Part shown: positions 22,761-32,597 of the stretch, piece after piece | Layout: the number at the start of each line of letters is the position of its first letter | Position numbering within the stretch: position 1 is the first letter of the stretch | DNA from: Flaveria trinervia | Taxonomy: Eukaryota; Streptophyta; Magnoliopsida; Asterales; Asteraceae | Assembly (NCBI GenBank): GCA_025506515.1 | Contig: CM046443.1 | Coordinates: 40,594,331 to 40,658,330, forward strand | Direction of reading: 5' to 3' | DNA: 64,000 nucleotides | The notes under the pieces: model-generated | Databases searched by the model: none | What the model saw: only the letters and a program-made list of their open reading frames with translations | What the model was told of the DNA's origin: nothing | Translations under genes and position numbers: made by a program

Positions 22761-24136
22761 AACCCTTCCACCCAGAAACTGACATCCCCAGAGGTAGACT
22801 TTTTAGTCATGTTGCAACCGCCATAATCACTATCTGTGTATGCATACAGATTGAAGTCAAGATTCTTGGGATACCATAAACCAAGTGTTGAAGCACCTTA
22901 TGGTATCTTAGAATACTTTTGACAGTGATAAGATGAGTCATCTTAGGTTGGCTTGATATCTTGCACAAATGCAAGTGGCAAACATAATATCAGGCATGCT
23001 AGCAGTAAGACACATAAGAGACCCAATCATAGCCCTGTATAAGTGTTCATCTACACACTCCCCCTTAAGATCAGGTCCAAGGGAGTGGTTTCTAGCTATG
23101 GGTGTCTTAGTAATCTTACAATTAGTCATATTGAACCTCTTGAGTATGTCCTGGACATACTTTGACTAACTAATGAAGATGCCATCTTCAACTTGCTTCA
23201 CTTGGATTCCCAGAAAGAAATTGAGTTCCCCTATGGCACTCATTTTAAATCTGTCCTTCATCAGCTTCTTAAGGTCTTTGCAGAGCTTTGGATTAGTTGA
23301 ACCAAAGATCATATCATCCAAATATACTTGAACTAGCAATATGTCATTTCGCTGTCCTTTGATGAAGAGAGTTCCATCTATAGTACCTCTCCTGTATTCA
23401 TGTTTACAAAGATACTCAAATAGTGTCTCATACCACTTCCTGGGTGCTTGATGCAACTCATAAAGAGCTTTGTCAAGCTTGCAGACATAATCAGGATGAT
23501 CAGGGTCTAAAAAACGAGGTGGCTGTTTGACATATACCTCTTCATTAATCACTCCATACAAAAAGACACACTTCACATCAAGCTGAAAGACCTTGAAGTT
23601 CTTGGATGTGGCAAATTCTAGGAATATCCTAACAGCTTCCAATCTTGTTACAGGAGCAAAGACATCTATATAGTCAACTCCTTCTGTGTGTACCCTTGTA
23701 CAACTAGTCTAGCTTTGTTCTTGATGATGAGGCCTCTATCATCTTTCTTGTTCCTAAACAACCATTTGGTTCCAATGATAGTCTTCCCATAAGGAAGAGG
23801 ACAAAGGTTCCAAACTTTTTGTCTTTTGAATTGAAGTTGCTCCTCTTGCATAGCTTCAACCCAACTTCCATCCTTTAGAGCCTCATCAACTTTCTTTGGC
23901 TCTATCTGGGATAAGAAACAAGAGTGGAGACAAACATTGGCTTCATGGGTTTGTCCTCTTGTTCTTACCCCAGTGACAACATCTCCGATGATGTTTGTGG
24001 TGGGGTGGGACTTGTGGATCCTTAGCTGAGGGTTCACAAGAAGTTGCTCAGAAAGATCTAAATTAGAGAAATTTAGATCTCGCATAGAAGTTTCACCCAT
24101 ATCATCAGCATACTTATCAAGAGAGACTTGATCCAA
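22761..24136 (-). pseudogene. pol: Element D reverse transcriptase and RNase H start, truncated
   Basis: The first frame, 24136-23666, covers the linker and RT start (NIIGDVVTGVRTRGQ, GTKWLFRNKKDDRGL). The second, 23642-23166, covers the palm, with YLDD at 23324-23313 in place of the usual YVDD, then MSAIGELNFFLGIQVKQ. The third, 23129-22938, covers the connection (RNHSLGPDLKGE). RNase H continues to DYGGCNMT and is cut at 22761 by the element B LTR. Relative to B it is quite well preserved. Confidence 0.83.
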
Positions 24137-25285
24137 GGAGTGTGTGACATCTTTGATGTTGTCATCTATGGAGTGGTTATCAGCATCAAGAAAGTCTTGA
24201 TCACTTTCACCACTACCATCATTGTGTTCTGCAATTGAAGCATCTTTATCTGGTTGTGGAACCTCTGAGCTGGAATTTGAAGCATACCAGATATATCAGC
24301 TAAGTTTGTCATTGTGGCTTTGATAGAAACCTCATTTGCAGAAGTAATTCCAACTGGAGCCGAAGATGTGTTACTTGAAGGTCTTCTCAGCTCAAATCTT
24401 GGATCAGGATCACGTGTGTTTAAATTTTCTACAGATCCTGAAACAGTCTCATAAGATTTGTTAAAACAGTTGGTAACTAAATCAAGATCAAAGAGCCAAT
24501 CAGGACCAGAACCAACCACACAAGGTGTGTGTTCATTGAAGTCATATTGGCTGACTCCTCAGCAATTCTAGTTCTAATATTGTATACTCTATAAGCCTTA
24601 GCTTGGGAAGAGTATCCAATGAAGTGTCCATCATCTGATTTCTCAGCAAATTTGGCAATTTGATCATTGGTATTGAAGATGGTGCAAAGACAACCAAATG
24701 ACCTGAGAAAACCAACGAAAGGTTTCCTCTTATGCCAAAGTTCATAAGGAGTCTTGCCATGAGTCTTAACTACTAAAACTCTATTCTACACATAGCAAGC
24801 AATGTTGACTACCTCTTCCCAGAAGGTGATGGTCAGTTTAGTGTCTGACAGCATGGTTCTTACAGCTTCAATTAGTGTCCTGTTTCTCTTCTCAGCAACA
24901 CCATTCTGCTGAGGAGTCTTGGGAGCACTGTATTGTCTTATAATACCTTTTCCATCACAGAATGCATCAATGATTTGATTCTTGAATTTAGTTCCCTGAT
25001 CACATCTTATGATTTTGACCTTGTGATCAAATTAATTCTCAATCTTCAAGATGAATCTCTTCAGAATCTCAGGATCTCATCCTCAGTTCTAAGGAAAAAG
25101 ACCCAAGTGATTCTTGTAAAGTCATCTGTGATCACTAAACAGTAAGAGGTCCTTCCTAGACTTATTACACTGGTGGGGCCAAAGAGATGCATATGTAACA
25201 AGTGTAGGGGGTGTAGTGATGGAGTTCCTTTCCTTAGGCTTGTAAGATACTTATGTTGCTTCCCTTTCAGGCATGCAACACAATG
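24137..25285 (-). pseudogene. pol: Element D integrase, truncated, first catalytic Asp changed
   Basis: The segment starts at the CxxC half of the HHCC zinc domain (HCVACLKGKQ, near 25280). The motif that should read HMDLFGP is HMHLFGP, so the first catalytic Asp is His. IRCDQGTKF (near 25000) and QQNGVAEKRN (near 24900) keep the second Asp and the Glu. The C-terminal half runs to 24166 with several breaks (stops near 24790 and 24540). GPDWLFDLDLVTN and the Ser/Thr-rich linker match element C. Confidence 0.8.
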
Positions 25286-25627
25286 CAATGGAAGGAAATG
25301 CAATGTTTTTTCATAAAACTAGAACTCACTCAGCAACGCTGACTTTTATGCATTTTCCAGTTGGCAGATGAGCATTGTTGAGGATGGCACAGGGCAGCTA
25401 CTTGGCATTTTGGATGACATTGTTTTGTATAACGTTTTTACATTGTAATACGAACAAACTATATTTTATAATGAACGATGTATTATTTTGCAAAAGTGTT
25501 TACTTTAAGGAAATTAAATGTTTTTTTAAAGTGTTTTCACTGCATGATTTTAGTAAAGTTAATGTAATTATATGTTGTACGTGTGATGATTGACCAGCTG
25601 TGAGCGTCCCAAGAATGGGGCCTTACA
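25286..25627 (-). repeat. Repeat H, left copy: LTR-like terminus on the minus strand
   Basis: On the minus strand it starts TGTAAGGCCCC and matches the start of the plus-strand repeat at 54344-54660, including a stretch around GCGTTGCTGAGTGAGTTCT. It is truncated where it meets element D at about 25285. A TG start fits an LTR end, possibly of a Ty3/gypsy element, but no coding region is attached to confirm that. Confidence 0.6.
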
Positions 25628-25698
25628 TTATTACTATTATTACTACTATTATTATTACTATTGTTATTATTATTGTTATTATTATATTATTATTATTA

Positions 25699-25737
<39 letters not shown>

Positions 25738-25738
25738 A

Positions 25739-25806
<68 letters not shown>
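25628..25806. repeat. ATT microsatellite, left of element E
   Basis: Nearly uninterrupted (TTA)n with scattered TAC and TTG variants. It continues on the other side of element E at 36498, so E split one microsatellite. Its last five bases, ATTAT (25802-25806), match the five after element E. Confidence 0.95.
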
Positions 25807-25807
<1 letters not shown>

Positions 25808-26543
25808 GTTAGTACTATTTACGTACGGAGTACTAACTGATTATGCGTTTATACCAATTCAAATAATGTGAAATCCTATTTGATTGACGATCCAATTAGG
25901 GAGAACATAGTTAAGATCAATCTAACAATTAATGAGACGTTAAGAATGATTAGAACACGATCAACTGTGATCTATGAACTTGGAATAGGTTTTCTTGAGT
26001 CTCTGGACGGCTAGGGTATGATTATGTGCGTAGGTATTCGAATTGTTATGTTTTTTCCATGAATTAGGTGGTATTTATAGGTTAGGGTCCTCCAATCATA
26101 CGACTGAACCATTAGCATGGTTCAATTGTGCGACTAAATCATGCAATTGATCCATCCGCACGACTGAAGGTCCAGTCGTGCGACTAAGTCAATCTTATGT
26201 CTCAATCGGGCGACAGATCCAATCTCATGGTTCAGTCGTGTGACTGGTCCATTATCATGAAGTATCCGTGCATATGGTCCATTAGGATGGTCCATTCGCA
26301 TGAGAACTTCACACGATTAAGTTTGAACATGTTTCTCAATCATTATTGACTAAGAATTATGTACAACAACCACAAACCTATATATTTAGTTCACTATAAG
26401 TTAACACACAATAAACAATGAAATATTAAACATTATAAGCATCAACCACATATTTTATTTCATTCATACCCATTCAATTACATATATGTAAGACATGATA
26501 GACATTTTACATTAAGCTCCTAAACTAGGTACATATGTATCAG
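25807..26543 (-). repeat. Element E 3' LTR
   Basis: The plus-strand left edge is TGTTAGTACT and the right edge TATCA next to the PPT complement. The TATAAATA promoter (minus strand) is at 26079-26072. The U3 side, 26094-26310, holds many CAGTCGTGCGACTG-type dyads. It is about 5 percent different by eye from the 5' LTR at 35744-36497 and lacks a ~35-bp duplication present there. Confidence 0.9.
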
Positions 26544-26560
26544 AAACTCCCCCTTGGACC
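26544..26560 (-). other. Element E polypurine tract
   Basis: Minus strand reads GGTCCAAGGGGGAGTTT directly before the 3' LTR. Element F has the same tract at 56505-56520. Confidence 0.82.
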
Positions 26561-26572
26561 TAGTTTACATCA

Positions 26573-29103
26573 TTATCTAACATTCTTCATTAGCTCTTCA
26601 AATTTCTTGTACTTTTCCTCTCTTGTAACTTCGGCATGTATCTCAAATGCAAAATAGAGTCTTATCACGTTCTGAAACTGGAGGGCCTGTACGATATCCT
26701 GAGAGTCATAGAATAGTGGCCACTTGTATAAGGTATATACATCGTCAGCAGACAAGTTGGTCAGCCACATAGGGTCACACACCCGGATATTATCCATTTA
26801 GGTCTCCTTTTGTAAGACTATGACTACTTCACCTGTTCTCCTATCGTAATACCACCACTTAAAGTGTGGAGTGAAGTCCTATGGCATTTCCCTTAGAGGG
26901 ATTTTGGACATTATACGCGGAGGACTCCACTTCAGCACTACCTTAGGCTTTCCAGTAATGGGATCAACTTCAGACCTTCTGATGTACCTCTTTGGTTGTT
27001 GAGGTCTGAAGTTTATCCACCTGGTGTGGTATTCTTTCCTTAAAGCAGCCTCAAACCAGCCGAACATTTTTCTCGGATCAGCATACAACAACTTTAGGCG
27101 TGCCAGCTGGTTGAGCTCAAAACCAGGGAGAGTCTTTAGATCATGTGGGAATCTAAAGTACTCTATGCCCTTCTCTCTCTTAACTGCATACACATTCAGA
27201 TCCTCAAAATATGCCCACGAAATGATCTTGCAAGACACCTTTAGGTGTTTCTTGACTTTGTATAGCTTGGTGTAGGCATTTGGCTTTTGTGCAATGCGCA
27301 GGGCTCAGATCTCAGCAAAAACAAATTGCCCATTCAGCCTTTTTGATGTCAACATCAGCGTTTGAGGCTTGGGCTTGACTCTCATTCTTCTCTGTCTCTT
27401 TCACCATCTGATCCAGCTTGTCAAATGTATCACTGCCGAGAGTATCACCCAAGTAGGGGACTACATTTTCCTCTCGGTCAGTGTACTCTGGATAGTGGTC
27501 AGCGGTGACATCCTCAATCTCTATTTCGTCTATATCATTGAGCTTATCGTCACTTGTCACTTCAAAGTAAGCGCATCCTTGACAATCTCATCTGGGTTTA
27601 GCCTGAACATCTCAACAAGTTTCTCATCAGTCAGGTCATGTATGATTTCTCCTTCTTCTGGAGTATAGCTCACTCACCTTCTGACTATCCCTTGCAAATC
27701 AAGAATCATTGTGAGTTGAGACTTGATTTGCTGTAGGGGAGCAACATCATACTCATCTTACTGAGATGTTTGATCTGGTTGATTTATACGTTTAAAAACA
27801 CAGCAATTGTTAGTAATTAATCAAGACATTCAAACATTTCATAAAGATACATAAACATTAATTACATAGTTTTAATACAAGATTCAAGTACAAATTTTTC
27901 AAATACATAAACATCTAAGCATTACTTTTGTCTTGAATGTCGGGCTTCTTAGCAGGTGGGGCAGAAGATGATGCTCCTTGGTCTTGATTTCTCTTTGTTC
28001 GTATCTCTTAACCTTGAGCTGAGGCAGATGCAGCTACATCTCCTTCTTTATCATTATCATCGTCTTGCCTTCCCCTTGTCCCTTCATCTTCACTCGTCTC
28101 ATCATCATTACTATCATCATCATCTTCATCATTATCATCATCATCATCACCCTCTCGTATCTTTAGTGGCTCATCTTTCGATCCCTTTAGTTTTCGCATG
28201 ATAGTCTTGTTAGAGGCCTCCAACTCCTCTATTCTCTTTGCTGATTGGTGGTTTCGCTCCTGGAGTTAGGAGATCAGGTGAATGTGCTGAGCAATTTGCT
28301 GAGCTTGGCTAGCGTTTAGCTCCACAAGCTGACTTAGTTGAGCAGCTTTCTCTTCGTCAGCAGCCAGCAGCTTCAGCACCATGCAGTTAAGTGCAGCCAG
28401 CTGTTCGTCTACCCTAATGGGGGTAGAGTGGGTCCTGTGGTGAATGTGGTATGGGATGATGGTCCTGCTTGGTGGCTAGTGGTGGTAGTGGTGGCAGTGG
28501 TGAATGTGGGTGGTGGCATATGAGTGGATGGTGAAGGGTTGGCAATTGTAGTGGTGGATAGGAGAGTGGAAGTGGTGGTCAAGGGTGTGGTTGTGGTGGT
28601 GGTAGCGGTGGTGGATGTGGTGGTGGTTGTGGCAGTAGTGGTGGCGGTGGTTGTGGGAGTGGATGTGGTCATTGTAAATCTTGGCCACTTCCCCTTTTTG
28701 CCATAAGGGTGCGCCATTCACTTCCTCCTCAAGCCCTTAGACACAGTGGCTTCCCCTTGGCTGTTGGGTGGGTCCGGGCTATATGATGGATCTGTATCAG
28801 CAATAGTAGAATCCCCGGACTCCCTGTGGCGTCCACTAATGGCCCTAAGACCTCTCTCTGTGGCTATGACCCAGCTCCCCACCGTTCGCACCATAGGCTC
28901 TTCATCAGACTCCTCCTCCTCCTCTATCTGGAAATCAGGGTGAATGGGAGCAGACTCGGGTCCACCCTGACCATCACCTCCCTGATCAGCATTGTGGTCA
29001 TCACCATCGAGTCATTGGAGGGTGGAGCAATCTGCTCAACATCCAAGTCACTATCATCGTGGCGCCACTTCCTCCTTGCTAGCGCCACGTAGTCATCCTG
29101 GGC
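26573..29103 (-). pseudogene. Element E extra ORF (aORF), N-terminal domain deleted, contains intron
   Basis: This is the homologue of the element F aORF. Present are the RKWRHDDSD segment (29090-29040), a Thr-rich segment from a GTG-rich minisatellite (28720-28420), a coiled-coil-like part and an acidic block (28223-28080), a probable intron (27925-27775), then the C-terminal half in frames 27560-27312, 27238-26879 and 26797-26573. The C-terminal domain (IISWAYFEDLNVYAVKRE, LPGFELNQLARLKLLYAD) matches F closely and B/C weakly. A TAA shortly after the intron and several frameshifts break it. The N-terminal domain and the start codon are gone. No membrane segment is seen. Confidence 0.7.
27775..27925 (-). 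other. Probable spliceosomal intron in element E aORF
   Basis: On the minus strand it has donor GTAATG at 27925, perfect branch-point consensus TACTAAC at 27815-27809, a T-rich tail, and acceptor CCAG ending at 27775. It is 151 nt. Element F has the same structure (57879-57735, 145 nt) at the same place and phase. Confidence 0.62.
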
Positions 29104-30054
29104 CAAAGAGATGCTAAGCCTCAGGTCAGTGTTCCTCAGGAGATTTTTGAGCGGTCTACAGGTATTTTACAAGAAGAAACTATTCTAAGAGCTTTCAAAG
29201 AGATGCTAAGCCTCAGGTCAGTGCCACCGCACAGCAGAGAGGCGCAAACAACAATGAATTCTAGAATATTTAGGTAATGCTTATCCTCGGGTTAGTGCCA
29301 CCGCATAGCAGAGAGGCACACAAACTATGTTCTTGTTTAAGCAATCATTTTCTTTTTGCACATATCGCACCAAAAACATAGGTTATTAGCTTGATTGCTT
29401 TTTGCATTGTTCATGTGCTTTGCTCATATTTTATAGTCATCCACACACATTTGTGGCGTTTACTTTGCTCGTCACCCATTATTGGAACATCGTTGATTGT
29501 GTTAACCAGGGATAAGGTGTGTACTCACAGCTTGTTGAACCACTTAGTTTTAGCTTGAAATCACCAATGAGGTCTAATTATCAATTGTGTTGAATCTACC
29601 GACACATCATCTAATGCGCTAACAACCTCTACGTCTACTTTCTCTATGTTTCCATAGTAGCGTACTGGTTTAACTATCATCTTTCCCTTTATTTTGTTGT
29701 GACTATTCAGACTTAACTTTGAATTTTGCATCACGAGTAGTTAAACCTTTTAAAGTACCAACTTAATTTGTTCCCTGTGTACTATCATTTTCCAAATTCG
29801 TTGAATCAGTATCACAGATTTGATTTCTTTCATTTTAGCTAAGCAGTCCTCCTCCCTCGTTTTTTTATTTTTTTAAGAAATTAAATAAAACTACTAAATT
29901 AATACTAATCTAACCTATTCTCCCCCTAAAATTTTAAGACCGGAAATGTTTTTGCGTTTTGAATTTTAACAGGCGAAGAAATAAAATAGAATAACATAAA
30001 ATTAAAAGGAACTCTACTCGTCGGACTATGACCTGTCATCGTCTGGAATCACTT
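29104..30054 (-). other. Element E post-pol conserved non-coding spacer
   Basis: There is no credible reading frame, yet it is well conserved with element F at about 61556-62525. It carries two direct copies, 74 bases apart, of a ~33-bp unit containing CCTCAGGTCAGTGCCA (29211-29243 and 29285-29317; F has both). A purine tract TTTAGGGGGAGAA (minus, 29930-29918) resembles the PPT. At its left edge, 29104-29131 is an exact 28-nt copy of 29196-29223 at the deletion junction. Confidence 0.65.
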
Positions 30055-31610
30055 AACATTTCTTTTTCAAGCCATTGACCTCTAACAGATATAAAAATCT
30101 TGGTTTATCATAAACTTTTGGGTAGAGGTCAATGCGTTGAAAGTCCGTATTAATTTTAACAATATTGATTAAATTTTTTTTCAAAACAATCACGTATAAA
30201 GTGAAATTTAATTCCAATGTATTTGGTCTTAGGATTTTGACTGACATACACTGTCTCCCGGATTTCACCATGAAGAAATGCACTCTTTACATCCGGTTGA
30301 TAAACTTTAATCTTCATGTAAGATGCATAGGCTAGGAAGATACGAATTGCTTCCATTCTTGCCACAGGTGCAAAGACTTCATTGTAATCAATACCCTTGA
30401 GTTGTCGAAATCCTTGAACTACAAGTGAAGCTTTGTTTCTTATTATGACCCCTTGGTCATCTTTCTTGCACTTCAAGACCCATTTAGTGCCAATGACCTT
30501 AGCACCCTTTGGTCTATCCAACAGTGTCCATACTCCTAACTTCTTGAATTGAAGAAGTTCCTCTTAAATGGCACTCACCCATGCCTCGTCGTTTAGGGCT
30601 TCACTAAATTTTGGCTTAAATTGAGACACAAAACATCGATACGCACCATCGTGAAGATATCCCTTTTCCATCACTGAGGCATAATCAACTGAGTGTAGCT
30701 GATTTCTTGTCTGTACTCTTGATCGAACATCTCCAATGACATTGTCTAAAGGATGATAAACATTTAGTCGTGATCCAGGAGTGGTGGCAACAACTACCTC
30801 ATTATCCAGATTGTGAACAGCAGGTTCAGTATCTGAGGCAGTGGGAGTGTGAGGTTCCGAAGTGTCAAAGGCATCAACATCAGATGCTTGTGTACTTATA
30901 GTAGTAGGAACTTGTTCCTCCTGATCCACCTGATCATTTGCCATATCTTCGTCATTAGAGGAGGAGTCACTCACCTTAAGTGCTCCCCCTGAAGAACTAG
31001 AAGACTCACCTTGTGATGCTGAGGTCGTCGGGTCCAGTGATGTTGTATTTAACACATCGTACATCATTCTGGCTGATAACTCATCCTCAGGAGGGGAGAG
31101 AGGGATGTTGAAGGACTTAAAGAATCCATCATAGTCGAAGAAGAATGAGGGTCCTTTTCTAGGAAGGGGGGTGGTGTATCTTAGTACATTAACGTTGCAC
31201 CACACTTCTACTTGACCCGTTGAGTTGTTATAAACTCTTTTATTTGGTATGTTGTATCCCAAGAAAATTCCTTCTTCGGCCTTCTCGCTGAACTTCCCGA
31301 ACTGAGTTTTCTTCAGCAGCGTACATGGTGGACCAAATGGCTCGAGGTACTCTAGATTTGATTTACGTCGTTGGAGCAACTCATAGCACGTTTTACCATG
31401 ACGTTTGACCACCAAGACTTCATTGAGGGTGTAACATGCGTTAGATACTGCCACTTTCCAAAATTGGATAGGCAGTTTCGAGTCTGCTAGCATCGTCTGG
31501 GCTATCTCTATCCAGCTTCGATTCTTTCTCTTAGCAACTCCGTTCATTGGAGGAGTGTAGGCAGACGTGAACTGGTGCACAATTCCTTTTTCTTTGCAGA
31601 ATGCCTCCAT
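30055..31610 (-). pseudogene. pol: Element E pol: integrase C-terminus, truncated RT joined to RNase H tail
   Basis: The frame 31610-30564 (348 aa) holds the end of the integrase core and its long acidic, Ser/Thr-rich linker up to SRLNVYHPLDNVIGDV and the RT start. The Glu of the DDE triad is replaced: NGVAKRKNR has Lys at 31532-31530. RT continues in 30521-30156 (GTKWVLKCKKDDQG, APVARMEAIRIF, KSAFLHGEIRETVYVSQ). It then jumps directly to the RNase H end (TKYIGI, HFIRDCFEK), so the YVDD palm and most of RNase H are deleted. The end, in another frame, reaches about 30055. Confidence 0.82.
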
Positions 31611-32460
31611 CCACTGATTCTTGAACTCGGTACTGATGTCTGATGCGAACTTGCCTTACCTTAAGCTTGTAAAGAGACTCCAATGTAGTTACCAGCTCTT
31701 TGAATGATTCAAATGTCTCTGATTTGGATTTTAGAAACATCACCTAAGAAAATCTTGAGTAATCATTCGTAACTACATAGCAGTACAAATCACCGGCAAT
31801 GCTCTTTGTGCTAATTGGGCCAAACAGATCCATGTGATGGAACTCAAGAGGCAGGTCAATTAAGAGAACTTTCTTTTCCTTATGAGACTTCTTTGTCTGT
31901 TTCCCTTTCTTACATGCGACACAAAAATTCAGTAATTGGAAATCATTCTGGATCAAGTGATTCATCTTCTGTGGGTTAATGTGTCCCATTCTTCTATGCC
32001 AGGATATGGATTCTTTCTCTGTTGCCTTTGACAGGAAGCATTCTACATTATGATCAGTTGTGGAGGCCTTTGATAGGTCCAAGACATACAAATCATTATA
32101 TCTTGAAGCTGACGTTAAAACTTGATCCTCTGGTATGACATAGTCCTTTTTCAGAACATAGCACTTCTTGTTGTCAAATACAACCTTGAACTCTTTGTCA
32201 CATATCTGGGAGATAGAAGGTAAGTTATTTTGAAGTTGTTTAACATAGTTTACCTTATCGAACTTCACTTTCTGGTTTTGCACTTCTCCTTGTGCAGTGA
32301 TATATCCTCCTTTATTTCCAGCAAATGAAACGTGTCCTCCTTTAATTTGTTTGACGTTTGACAAGAGAGACAGGTTTCCAGTCATGTGCTTTGATGCCCC
32401 GCTATCAACAATCCAGGTATTTGTAGTAGCATTATAGTGGATACCCTGCACATTCAAAGG
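31531..32460 (-). pseudogene. pol: Element E pol: protease and integrase N-terminal part
   Basis: The protease motif WIVDSGASKHMTGN has its catalytic Asp codon at 32406-32404, followed by GGHVSFAGNKGGYI and LPSISQICDKEFKVVFD. The zinc domain SWHRRMGHINPQKMNHL and CVACKKGKQ is at 32020-31900. HHMDLFGP keeps the first catalytic Asp near 31835-31815. The frame 32457-31744 then stops, and the second active-site segment (IRTDIS) at about 31650-31630 is in another frame. Protease and zinc-binding residues look intact. Confidence 0.83.
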
Positions 32461-32597
32461 AAATGATTAGTTTAGGTTAGGGACCTAAGCCTTAACTGGC
32501 TTCGGTGACCCAGAGGAATCACACATCATAAACTCTACCCACTATCCATTTGAGGGTGAGGATAGGTCATTCTTCTTCTTGTTCTCATTATCAGACA

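Larger units (their letters stand above)
22761..25285 (-). mobile_element. Element D: minus-strand fragment of a B/C-family copia element
   Basis: Read on the minus strand, this is a continuous integrase-RT-RNase H segment closely matching element C (about 42230-44710). It is cut by element B on the left, within RNase H, and by repeat H on the right, within the integrase zinc domain at about 25285. The missing 3' half should lie left of the window, on the far side of B. It is the outer, oldest layer of the left nest. Confidence 0.87.

Noticed and set aside
25590..25871. Open frames of Tyr, Leu or Ile runs over the ATT arrays (also 36464-36852)
   Set aside because: They are translations of the microsatellite, not genes.
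28409..28721. Several overlapping frames on both strands over the GTG-rich stretch
   Set aside because: Low-complexity DNA is open in many frames; only the minus-strand Thr-rich frame fits the aORF.
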